Shown one piece after another: positions 17,529-26,700 of a stretch of DNA of 64,000 nt (position 1 is the first letter of the stretch; every line of letters starts with the position of its first letter). A program made the position numbers and the translations under genes. The stretch is taken from NCBI GenBank assembly GCA_046704385.1, contig JBJKSB010000029.1, forward strand, positions 22,035-86,034, in the 5' to 3' direction. This DNA comes from GH45 sp046704385 (lineage in GTDB: Bacteria > Bacteroidota > Bacteroidia > Bacteroidales > SZUA-534). Below the pieces are notes generated by a model that ran no database searches, was not told the origin of the DNA, and saw nothing but the letters and a program-made list of their open reading frames with translations.

Positions 17529-18659
17529 TTAATTTAACTCCCTTGTTTCATTTAATAATTCACTTAAATGTCTTAAGTAAAGCTTTTTATTCGCATCAAC
17601 AGAATATTCATTTACCACGGTTTTTCGCCCTTCAACACCTATATTTGTGCGGAGTTCTTCAGATTCTATGAGTTGTGAAAGTTTATTCATCCATTCATCA
17701 TCGGTTGAGGCAAGCATACCGTTTTTCCCATCAACAATTATATCCTTATTTACGCCAACCGGTGACATAATTGTGGGGATTTCCAGGGCCATATATTGTA
17801 AGCCCTTCAGGGCGCATTTTCCTTTGGTCCATTCATCATCGGGCAAAGGCATCAGGCCGATGTCAATTTCTGATAAGTCGTTTAATTCCGTGTCTTTTCT
17901 CCAGGGTAATCCAACAACTTCTAAGTCTTTATTTGAAAATGCAGCATCGCCAATTACTTTAAAGTAAATTTTGTTCTGATATTTGTGCTTGAGCTGAATA
18001 AGTACGTGAACAATATGTTCAAAATGAACAATGGTTGAAAAACTTCCGCTCCAACCGATACATATTTTATCCGATTTGGTTTTTGGGATTTTTTGATATT
18101 CCCGGGAGTCAATGGTCGTTGGAATAATTCTGACATTGTTGTTAAATTGATGCGCATAATCAGCAAGATATTGATTGCCGGCAAAAACCAAATCAGCTAA
18201 TTCTATAATTTTGCTTGTTTTGGAGGCTTTTTTAAGAAAGTTGAGGTTTTTATTGGCTTCAGAAACATTGTTAAGCCAGATGCTATCATCAAAATCAAAT
18301 ACTAATTTAGTACGTTTTGATAATTGTCGTTCAAAATAAGTGGTTCCAAGAAAGAAAGCTTCACGTTGAACAAAAACCAGGTCAAAATTTTTTGCTCTTG
18401 AAACATCGCGCAACCGTTTAAAGATAAAACCGATTAAAATGAAAAGCTTATAAATTAGTTTGCCTTTTGAGTAAAAGACTTTATCTGTTTTTTTTGTAAC
18501 CAGGCAGGAGAACTCACAATGGAAACCATTTTCTTCTAAATAATCAAGATATTGTTCAAATCTGAATCGTTGACCCGGGGACCGGTCTTTGTATAACGCA
18601 GCAATAAAAAGGATCTTCTTGGTCTCTTTATTCCAGCCAGATTTTTGGTAACCCTTCAT
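17529..18659 (-). CDS. Glycosyltransferase (GT4-like)
   Basis: This glycosyltransferase has a GT-B fold. The N-terminal Rossmann-like half has ILFIAALYKDRSPGQRFRFEQYL and a DxD-rich FDFDDSIW. The C-terminal donor-binding half has ICIGWSGSF and the usual EI-IGLMPLPDDEWTKGKCALKGLQYMALEIP region, which binds the nucleotide sugar. The frame stays open to 18755, but the ATG at 18659 reduces the overlap with the upstream epimerase gene to 32 bp and gives a protein of 376 residues in keeping with the family. It is co-transcribed with the epimerase and probably works on a cell-surface glycan. The sugar is not predictable. Confidence 0.85.
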   Translation of the reverse strand: MKGYQKSGWNKETKKILFIAALYKDRSPGQRFRFEQYLDYLEENGFHCEFSCLVTKKTDKVFYSKGKLIYKLFILIGFIFKRLRDVSRAKNFDLVFVQREAFFLGTTYFERQLSKRTKLVFDFDDSIWLNNVSEANKNLNFLKKASKTSKIIELADLVFAGNQYLADYAHQFNNNVRIIPTTIDSREYQKIPKTKSDKICIGWSGSFSTIVHFEHIVHVLIQLKHKYQNKIYFKVIGDAAFSNKDLEVVGLPWRKDTELNDLSEIDIGLMPLPDDEWTKGKCALKGLQYMALEIPTIMSPVGVNKDIIVDGKNGMLASTDDEWMNKLSQLIESEELRTNIGVEGRKTVVNEYSVDANKKLYLRHLSELLNETRELN

Positions 18660-19632
18660 AAATTTCAATATTTTTAAAAGTAGATGTTTTTCTTGCTCCC
18701 ACATTTTTAACCCAATCCACCATTTTTGCAAGACCATCCTCAAGAGCAACAGCATCAGCTGATTTTATACCAAAAAGGCGATGTGATTTTGCATGATCGG
18801 AATAAGCATGTAACACTTCGTTTCGGGCATCTAAATACCTGATTTTCCCAGACAGGTTCATCGCTTTCATAACAGATTCAGCCAATTCTTTTACCGAATA
18901 ATCTTTATCACCGCCAATATTTATGATTTCGTTATAAGCATCTGTAATATTTACACTATTGGCTATGTGAGGAGCAACATCATCAATATAACTAAAAGCC
19001 CGGGTTTGAGAACCATCACCAAAAATTGTCAGATCATTTCCCTGCATTAACTGGTTCATGAAAATTCCAATTACATTACGATATTTATCAGCAATGTTTT
19101 GATAAGGGCCATATACATTATGCGGCCGGAATATTATATAATTTAAACCAAACATTTCATGAGCCGTTTTTAAATCCAGTTCAACGGCATATTTAGCCAC
19201 GCCATACGGATCCTCCGGTTTGGGCATTGCTGTTTCAATCATGGGCAAAGTCTGTGTTCCATAGGTTGCTATGGATGAGGTAAAAACAAAACACTTTATT
19301 TTATTTTTAATTGAAGCATTTATAAGATTAATACTGCCAATAAGGTTATTGGTATAATTAAAATTTCTTATAAAATGACTCAACCCTTCGGCTGCATAAG
19401 CAGCCAGATGATATACATAATCAAAATGATGTTCTTCAAATAAACGATCAACCAGCTTTTGATCGGTTACCGAACCTTTTACAAATAATGCTACCTTATT
19501 TACATTATCTTTATAACCACCACTTAAATCATCTAAAACGACCACATTGTGGTTAAGTGTAATTAAATGATTCACTACATGGGCACCGATAAAACCCGCT
19601 CCTCCTGTTACTAATGACTTAATTTTATTCAT
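18628..19632 (-). CDS. NAD-dependent sugar-nucleotide epimerase/dehydratase
   Basis: This 334-residue short-chain dehydrogenase of the extended type has the NAD-binding TGGAGFIGAHV at the N-terminus, the catalytic Ser/Thr region FTSSIATYG, and the YxxxK catalytic motif YGVAKYAVE. FRPHNVYGPYQN is typical of UDP-glucose/UDP-N-acetylglucosamine 4-epimerase and dTDP-glucose dehydratase relatives. It would interconvert nucleotide sugars in the cytoplasm for glycan synthesis. It is the first gene of a two-gene operon with the GT4-like transferase. The exact substrate is uncertain. This is a different protein from the GalE-like epimerase at 45606-46634. Confidence 0.92.
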   Translation of the reverse strand: MNKIKSLVTGGAGFIGAHVVNHLITLNHNVVVLDDLSGGYKDNVNKVALFVKGSVTDQKLVDRLFEEHHFDYVYHLAAYAAEGLSHFIRNFNYTNNLIGSINLINASIKNKIKCFVFTSSIATYGTQTLPMIETAMPKPEDPYGVAKYAVELDLKTAHEMFGLNYIIFRPHNVYGPYQNIADKYRNVIGIFMNQLMQGNDLTIFGDGSQTRAFSYIDDVAPHIANSVNITDAYNEIINIGGDKDYSVKELAESVMKAMNLSGKIRYLDARNEVLHAYSDHAKSHRLFGIKSADAVALEDGLAKMVDWVKNVGARKTSTFKNIEIYEGLPKIWLE

Positions 19633-19851
19633 CTTGCTGAATTTATTAATTCAATTTTATTAAAATACCGAAGATATTCCTATTCTAAGTTTGTATTTTT
19701 AGTTGTTGCAAAAATAGATAATTATACGATTTACTATTTATATTAAAGATGTTAATAAGTATTTTAAAACAAAAAACGAGGTAAATTGTATGTTGTTTTG
19801 ACAATTGAGCGCGTAGAAAACCGCCTTTATTTAACCACGAAGAAAACTATC

Positions 19852-20064
19852 ATGTTTATTAAACAGCTGTTTCATTTTTATTACGACGGATTTAAGAATA
19901 TGACTATTGGTAAGAAGCTGTGGACCATTATCCTGATCAAGCTGTTTGTTTTATTTGTGGTGCTAAAGCTTTTCTTTTTTAAAGATTTTTTGAAAGTGAA
20001 CTTTAATAACGACGGTGAGCGGTCCGATTATGTGATCGACCAGCTTTCCCAACCAAAACCCTGA
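19852..20064 (+). CDS. DUF4492 protein, small membrane partner of cytochrome bd
   Basis: This 70-residue protein begins at the ATG at 19852, where DUF4492 proteins start (MFIKQLFHFYYDGFKNMT). An upstream extension to 19786 in the same frame does not look like coding sequence. It has a single hydrophobic segment (about residues 21-45) and a short polar tail. DUF4492 genes are regularly found directly before cydA in Bacteroidota and epsilonproteobacteria-like genomes, and here the stop is 3 bp from the cydA start. An assembly or accessory role for the oxidase is likely but is inferred from context. Confidence 0.88.
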   Translation: MFIKQLFHFYYDGFKNMTIGKKLWTIILIKLFVLFVVLKLFFFKDFLKVNFNNDGERSDYVIDQLSQPKP

Positions 20065-20067
20065 TTT

Positions 20068-21633
20068 ATGATTGAAAATTTTGATGTTTCATTAGTTGAC
20101 TGGTCCCGGGGGCAGTTTGCACTAACGGCTATGTATCACTGGGTATTTGTTCCGCTGACATTGGGACTTGCTTTCCTTGTAGCCATACTCGAAACTATTT
20201 ATGTTAAGACAGGAAATTCAGCCTGGAAAAAAATCACCAAATTCTGGATGACCCTTTTCGGGATAAATTTTGCCATTGGGGTTTCCACAGGGATAATTCT
20301 TGAATTTGAGTTCGGGACAAACTGGAGTAATTACAGCTGGTTTGTTGGCGATATTTTTGGGGCCCCCTTAGCCATCGAAGGAATTATGGCTTTTTTTATG
20401 GAAAGTACTTTCATTGCCATCATGTTCTTTGGATGGAATAAAGTAAGCAAAAAATTTCATCTGCTTGCAAGCTGGTTAACGGCATTTGGAGCCAACCTGT
20501 CGGCTTTGTGGATTTTGGTTGCCAACGGATGGATGCAATATCCGGCCGGAATGCATTTTAATCCGGACACGGCACGAAACGAAATGACAAATTTCTGGGA
20601 TGTGGCCTTGTCGCCGGTTGCTATCAATAAATTTTTACACACGGTGAGTTCTGCTTATGTGCTTTCAGCCATTTTTGTAATTGGAGTAAGTGCCTGGTTT
20701 TTATTACGCAAGCGGCATATCCTGTTTAGTAAACGGAGTATTGTGGTTGCTTCAGTTTTTGGTTTGATTTCGAGCCTTTATTTGGTGTGGTCGGGAGACG
20801 GATCGGCATTCCAGGTAACACAAAAACAACCAATGAAACTGGCTTCGATGGAAGGATTGTACGAAGGCAAATCCGGAGCAGGTATAATCCTTTTTGGAGT
20901 TATTAATAACAACAAGAACTATGATGATGATCAGGATGCACATTACTTCAAAATCGAAATTCCTAAAATGCTTTCGATTTTAGGTTTTAGAAATGCTGAT
21001 GCGTTTGTTCCGGGTATTAAAAATATTATTGAGGGAGGCTATGTGTATACTGATGAGCAGGGGAATATTAAAAAGGCGCTATCAACAGAAGAAAAAATAG
21101 AGCGGGGGAAAAAAGCCCTGGCAGCCCTTGCTGCTTATAAAGAAGCAAAGAATGATGGTAATGACAGTCTTCAAGCAGCAAGCCGGGCAACTCTGGAAGC
21201 TAATTTTCAATATTTTGGATACGGATTTTTACACGATCCCAGGAGTATAATTCCTAATGTGCCACTGACTTTTTATAGTTTTCATATCATGGTGGCGCTG
21301 GCGTTTTGGTTTATCATGATTTTTGTGGTGGCCTTATTCTTCGTGTTTAAGAATAAGCTGGCCGATCAAAAATGGTTTCTGCGGCTGGCGCTGTTAAGTA
21401 TTCCTTTGGCTTATGTGGCTTCGCAATGTGGATGGATAGTGGCCGAAGTGGGACGCCAACCCTGGGTGATCCAGGACATTATGCCAACAGTTGCTGCCAT
21501 ATCAAAAATAGATACTGGAGCAGTAAAACTTACATTCTTTTTGTTTTTAATCGTGTTTACCGGGTTATTGATTGCGGAACTTGGCATCATGCGCAAGCAG
21601 ATACAAATGGGGCCGAAGGAGGAAAATGAATAA
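20068..21633 (+). CDS. cydA: Cytochrome bd ubiquinol oxidase subunit I
   Basis: This 521-residue, about nine-helix subunit carries the haems of cytochrome bd, which oxidises quinol and reduces oxygen to water with high affinity in the inner membrane. Visible landmarks are the N-terminal YHWVFVPLTLG with haem-ligand His24, the Q-loop start QVTQKQPMKLASMEG, and the strictly conserved GRQPW near residue 470 (VAEVGRQPWVIQ). The periplasmic Q-loop is long, with a lysine-rich helical insertion (about residues 335-385) as in other Bacteroidota. It follows the DUF4492 gene by 3 bp. cydB lies 313 bp downstream rather than immediately adjacent. Confidence 0.97.
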   Translation: MIENFDVSLVDWSRGQFALTAMYHWVFVPLTLGLAFLVAILETIYVKTGNSAWKKITKFWMTLFGINFAIGVSTGIILEFEFGTNWSNYSWFVGDIFGAPLAIEGIMAFFMESTFIAIMFFGWNKVSKKFHLLASWLTAFGANLSALWILVANGWMQYPAGMHFNPDTARNEMTNFWDVALSPVAINKFLHTVSSAYVLSAIFVIGVSAWFLLRKRHILFSKRSIVVASVFGLISSLYLVWSGDGSAFQVTQKQPMKLASMEGLYEGKSGAGIILFGVINNNKNYDDDQDAHYFKIEIPKMLSILGFRNADAFVPGIKNIIEGGYVYTDEQGNIKKALSTEEKIERGKKALAALAAYKEAKNDGNDSLQAASRATLEANFQYFGYGFLHDPRSIIPNVPLTFYSFHIMVALAFWFIMIFVVALFFVFKNKLADQKWFLRLALLSIPLAYVASQCGWIVAEVGRQPWVIQDIMPTVAAISKIDTGAVKLTFFLFLIVFTGLLIAELGIMRKQIQMGPKEENE

Positions 21634-21946
21634 ACGAAGGGAGCAAAAATGAGAAAGACATCGCTCCTTTGGTGCTTTCTTCGCGAGGTTTTAAATTACC
21701 TTGCCCTGCGGACAAGGTTAAATGACTTAGCACCTTTGGCACCAAAAAAAACAGAATCAAGCCCCAAGGTTGCGGAGTTTAAAAAGCTTAGCCCAAAGCT
21801 AGGTGCCAAAATAATGAAATTAATTAGTTAGCCCCAAAGGGGTGTAGTCTAAAAAACCTTGTCCGAAGGGCAAGGATGATAAATACGAAATTAATAAAGC
21901 ACCAAAGGTGCGATGTCTGTTTTTAACAAGGTTAAATATCATTATT
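21634..21946. repeat. Repeat island between cydA and cydB
   Basis: The 313-bp spacer is made of short palindromic words in both orientations: GCACCAAAGGTGC near 21898, CACCTTTGGCACC near 21731, CCCCAAAGGGG near 21832, and CTTGCCCT...CCTTGTCCGAAGGGCAAGG. The open frame through its first half has no family resemblance. Similar gene-free repeat patches occur elsewhere in the window (3294-3441 and 23330-23750). It may form stem-loops in the cyd transcript. Confidence 0.6.
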
Positions 21947-23107
21947 ATGAACGATACAACATATTTATTTTTGCAACACTACTGGTGGATAATAATATCC
22001 CTGTTAGGAGCCACCCTGGTATTTCTCATGTTTGTTCAGGGAGGACAAACCCTGATATACAGCCTCGGAAAAACTGAAGATAAGCGAAAGATCCTGGTTA
22101 ATGCCCTGGGGCGTAAGTGGGAATTTACCTTTACGACGCTGGTAACCTTTGGCGGAGCATTTTTTGCCTCGTTTCCGCTTTTTTATTCCACCAGTTTTGG
22201 AGGAGCCTATTGGGTTTGGATCATCATTTTATTTGCCTTTGTACTTCAGGCAGTTTCTTACGAATACAGGTCAAAGCCTGGTAACGTTTGGGGCAAAAAA
22301 ACATTCGAGGCCTTTCTGTTTATTAATGGATTACTGGGAACCGTTTTAATCGGTACCGCTGTAGGAACATTTTTTAACGGGGCTGAGTTTTCGGTGGAAA
22401 AGTTGAATTTAACCAATCCTGCGAATCCGGTAATTTCGCAATGGCACACCCCGTTTTACGGACTTGAAGCCGTGTTGACTTTTCATAATGTGGCCTTGGG
22501 GTTGACGGTTTTCTTTCTTTCGAGAATCCTGGGGAACCTGTATTTTATCAACAATATTGATGATGAAGATATTGTTTCCCGGGCAAAAAAATCCTTACTT
22601 ATCAATGCGGTTCCATTTTTGATTTTCTTCTTATACTTCGTGATTGTATTGCTGATTAAAGAAGGATATGCGGTTGATCCTGTTACGGGCGAGGTATTTA
22701 TGCAGAAATTCAAGTACCTGCATAACTTTTTGCAAATGCCGGTGGTTTTAATCTTGTTTTTAGCAGGAGTAGTTGGGGTATTATATGGAGTAGGAATTAC
22801 CTTGTTATGTAAAGTTACCACCAAAGGGATATGGTATTCTGGTGCCGGCACCATTTTGGCAGTGCTTGCATTATTTGTTGTGGCCGGTTTTAACAACACG
22901 GCTTATTATCCATCGAATTTCGATCTGCAAAGTTCGCTTACTATTTTTAATAGTTCGTCGAGCCTGTTTACCCTTAAGGTAATGGCTGTCGTTTCAATTT
23001 TAGTCCCGTTTGTTGTGGCCTATATTTGGTATGCCTGGAAAGGCATCAATAACAAACAGCTTACCGCGAAAGAACTTGAGGAAGACGACAGTTTACATGT
23101 TTATTAA
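21947..23107 (+). CDS. cydB: Cytochrome bd ubiquinol oxidase subunit II
   Basis: This 386-residue, about nine-helix partner of CydA stabilises haem binding. The ATG at 21947 (MNDTTYLFLQHYWWIIISLL) is preferred to the GTG at 21908, which would add residues encoded in repeat DNA. Conserved features include FVQGGQTLIYSLG, RKWEFTFTTLVTFGGAFFASFPLFY and YRSKPGNVWGKKTFE. The gap to cydA is unusual, and the repeats in it could affect the ratio of the subunits. It is followed by a very small transmembrane ORF at 23228-23329. Confidence 0.95.
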   Translation: MNDTTYLFLQHYWWIIISLLGATLVFLMFVQGGQTLIYSLGKTEDKRKILVNALGRKWEFTFTTLVTFGGAFFASFPLFYSTSFGGAYWVWIIILFAFVLQAVSYEYRSKPGNVWGKKTFEAFLFINGLLGTVLIGTAVGTFFNGAEFSVEKLNLTNPANPVISQWHTPFYGLEAVLTFHNVALGLTVFFLSRILGNLYFINNIDDEDIVSRAKKSLLINAVPFLIFFLYFVIVLLIKEGYAVDPVTGEVFMQKFKYLHNFLQMPVVLILFLAGVVGVLYGVGITLLCKVTTKGIWYSGAGTILAVLALFVVAGFNNTAYYPSNFDLQSSLTIFNSSSSLFTLKVMAVVSILVPFVVAYIWYAWKGINNKQLTAKELEEDDSLHVY

Positions 23108-23227
23108 TTTCTGGTTATGTTGAGTTCGGTTTTTTCACTCCAATAATCCTCCCGATAAATCGGGACAGGCTCTCAAGAGGATACTTCTGTTAGGTTAATT
23201 TGGTTGATAATTTTAAAATTATAAAAA

Positions 23228-23329
23228 ATGTATTTAGAACAGATAATAAGCTTTTTAAGTTGGCCGGTTTTAATCTTTGTTATCTACAAACTGGTGGTGA
23301 TGACATTGAAACGGTTTGAATTGTTATAA
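23228..23329 (+). CDS. 33-residue single-helix ORF after cydB, candidate CydX-like subunit
   Basis: This ATG-started frame encodes 33 residues (MYLEQIISFLSWPVLIFVIY, then a basic tail KLVVMTLKRFELL). It has one transmembrane helix with an aromatic Trp-Pro near its middle. Known cytochrome bd oxidases contain short one-helix subunits (CydX, CydH/CydS) encoded next to cydB. The size, topology and position 120 bp after cydB fit that role; the sequence does not match E. coli CydX in any way I can recognise. The A-rich stretch before the ATG is usual for this genome. The function is inference. Confidence 0.5.
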   Translation: MYLEQIISFLSWPVLIFVIYKLVVMTLKRFELL

Positions 23330-23750
23330 TATCAACCCGAAAGGTGTCGCAGACAATGGAACACCGACATGGCATTAGCCAGTCGGCACTTATTGTTTCT
23401 TTAGCGGGGCTCGTCTGGAATGGGAACTTAAAATAGAACACAAATCTGTTCGATTTAATTATTCTGTAGGAACCACAAAGTCACGAAGTTACAAAAATAC
23501 ATAAACCAAACAACACTATTCTAACAGGATCAAGCAGAGGACACTAAAATTCTTAGCGTCTTTGTGGTGAAAAAATTATTTTTTTACCTCCCTAGCCCTC
23601 CTTGCAAAGCCTGCCTGGGCGACAGACAGGGGGGGAATTGGACACTGCGAAAACAAAAGAGTTTGTTTTGTGCAATACTATTAGATTAGCAGGAACCTGC
23701 CCGGGGCTGTATAAAATTAATGCTCATTTGTGCCTATTCATGGCAAAAAA
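23330..23750. other. Intergenic region with dispersed inverted repeats
   Basis: No gene was recognised in this 421-bp gap between converging transcripts. ACCACAAAG at 23472-23480 has its complement CTTTGTGGT at 23560-23568, with imperfect pairing continuing inwards. A second imperfect hairpin, CCTGCCTG...CAGACAGG, lies near 23612-23632. They may act as terminators for cydB and for the large PKD gene. Confidence 0.45.
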
Positions 23751-26700
23751 CTAATTAATTACTACCTGGTAACTCTTCACGTTTCCCTCATATTCAATGC
23801 GGTAAATATAAATGCCTTTGCTCAACGATCGCACATCAAAAACATGACGGTTATACCCGGCCGTTGCAGGACCATCAAAAAGTTGTTCTGTAAGTTTGCC
23901 AAACTGATTATACAACTCAATTTTAACCGGGGCATCAAACGGAATGATGTACTCAACAATCAGCTTATCATGGGCCGGATTCGGGTAAGGATGCATGGTT
24001 TTAAATGCTTCTTCAAAAGCCAGGCAGTATTCGTTATCATCGGGCAGTTCATCGGCAGAACCATTGGGTTGTACGGTTACACAAACATATGTTAAATCAA
24101 CATCTGTTTTAACAGCCATTTCAGTAGAAAACGTATAATTAATGGAACGTGTCGATGGAATAGTTTGCGGAATAACCTCTTTAAGTGCCTGTCCGTAATT
24201 GGCTTTATAAGACACAATTACATTTTTCATATCCAGGGAACCCCGGTTTTGTATTTCAGCTATAACCTTTAAAAATCCGTTTTGTACTTCTGCGGTAACA
24301 GACAGAACTGACAGGTCAATCATCGGAACAATGGCCCGGACGGACCCTTTGGATTCGTTGGTACAACCATAATCGGAAACGGCACGCAACTGAATTTCAA
24401 AAGTTCCGCTATCGGAATAAGTGTGGCTGGGATTTATATCCGAAGAGGCAGCCCCATCACCAAAATTCCATGAATAAAAGGAAGCACCCGTGGTTTGGTT
24501 CGTAAAATCAATTTTTAAAGGCAAGGGACCATCTTTCTCACTGGTGGTAAAAGAAGAGACGGGTAAAGCGTAAACGGCAATGGAATGACTTACCGTATCT
24601 AGGCAGCCATTTTCATCTGTAATTTTTAACAACGCGTTATAATTGCCGGCCGAGTCAAATTTAACCATCAAATCAGGACCGGAAAATCTTCCCAGGTTCT
24701 CGACATCCCATTTCCATGAATTTATTGGGTATTGCGTTGAAGTGCTTGCATCTGTGATATGTCCGGGATTCTTTTCACAAAAAACATCAAAATTAAATGC
24801 AGCAGCAGGATTTTCATAAACCCTTACAACTTTGCTAACTTCATTGCTACAGTTATTAATATCCTGGAAAACTTTCAGGTTTACCGAATAGCTACCCGTA
24901 TCAGGGAACAGGTACCAAGGGTTATTCACATACTTCTTATCCCCGTTTTCGAATGTCCATTCATAATTCAGGGTGCTGCTCAGAAAACTTTGGGAAGCAT
25001 CGGTAAAATAAACCGGATTTCCCTTACAAGCAGGACCGTAAGTAAAATCAGCCCTAAGTCCCGGTTTTACATCAATAGCTTGCACCACAGTATCACGACA
25101 GGAAAATTCCGTTTGAACGATAAGCTGAATTTTATTATTACCAGTTGTTGTAAACGTATACTCCGGGTTTTGTTGTTCTAACACCGAATCATCAGGCAGG
25201 GTCCAAAGCCAGCTATTTATGGCACCTTCTTTACTGGTACTTTTATCATTTAGAGTTATCGGACTGTTGGAACAAACCTGTGTGGGCCCAAACCCGGCTT
25301 CAGGACGGTGATAAATCTGCACGGATTTTTTAAGAGTATTCGAACAATTTTCCGTATTAACCCTTAAAGTAACCGTATAGGTTCCTGGCATATTAAACCG
25401 GTAAGCTGGCGAACTTGAAGTTGTCGAGGCGCTATCCCCAAATTGCCAGTTCCAACCGCTTAACTCTGAGCCATCGGGTGAGACGGAAATATCCTTAAAT
25501 TGAGTAATATCGCCAATGCATTGATTCTCAACCGTAAAATCCGGAACCGGGGCAATGCCTTCCATACCAAAAACAGCTGAATCACGGCCCACACAGCCCA
25601 TGCTATCGGTGACAGTAACTGAATATGTTCCGGCATTTTCAAGCAATAAATAATCTTCAGTTGTTCCATCGGACCAATGGTAATCAATGGATTGTTTCAA
25701 GCCCTGGGCCAAATATATCCTATTCCCCTTGCAAAGGGTGGTGTCGTTACCTAATGAAACGGTTGCCGGGAATTCATTAACCGAAATATGAGCTGTGTCT
25801 GAATACCATGGGTTTCCCTGATTATCCTTGATGATAACCCAATAATCACCGGTTTCTACAATAGGTAGCGAGGCTGGGGTTGCTGAGCTTGTTGAAGCAC
25901 CCCATTCATAGGAATAATCTCCTTTTAGCCCGGGATTCCAGGTTAGGGTATCATAGCGGCAAATGGTGGTATCTGAGATTTGTTTTGGAATAGGGTAAGC
26001 AACTATAACAGAATCAGAGGATGTGAAGCCGAAGATATCGGTAACAAACACTTTATAGGTACCGGCAGTAAAGGCAGAAATTACGGAGTCTGTGGAGATG
26101 GTATCACCAAGAAAAGTCCAGATATAGGAAGAGAACCAGGGTTTATATGCGGATATAGTTGTATCGGCAAAGCCGTAATCCATGTTAATATTTGAAGTTA
26201 GATTAACAGGAGGAGTATATTTATATCTCAGGTATTGTTCAACCTCTTGTTCTCTATTTCTGCCAATACTATCAGCATAAATTATTATTTCTGCTATTTG
26301 GCCATCAAAAAAGGATGAAGGATATTGAGCATTACCTCCTATTCTAAAATCGTAAGCATTTGAACCTGCTAAATCTTGGCCATGCTTAAAAGTTTTGATA
26401 AGGTTGTCCCCGGAATATAAATATATAGAATCAGATGTTAGAGATACCGTATACAAAGCCCAGGTAGTATCTGCATATAAACCTGTTGATAAAGTAGTGC
26501 CGTCAACATATAATCTAATTTCCGGTGTGTTAGCAGAGGTAGAAATAGCAAAGCACCCATCAGCAGTATAACCTTTTGATATATACCAGGGATAATTAAT
26601 AAAGCTGTGTTGACGAGCTACGATAAAGAATGATTTAACTGAGTCAATGTTAAGGTGATTTCCAATACTTAAATAATCGGAATTAAAATTGATTGAACTG

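Noticed and set aside
21649..21831. Open frame between cydA and cydB
   Set aside because: It consists of the palindromic repeat words of the spacer and has no plausible protein features.
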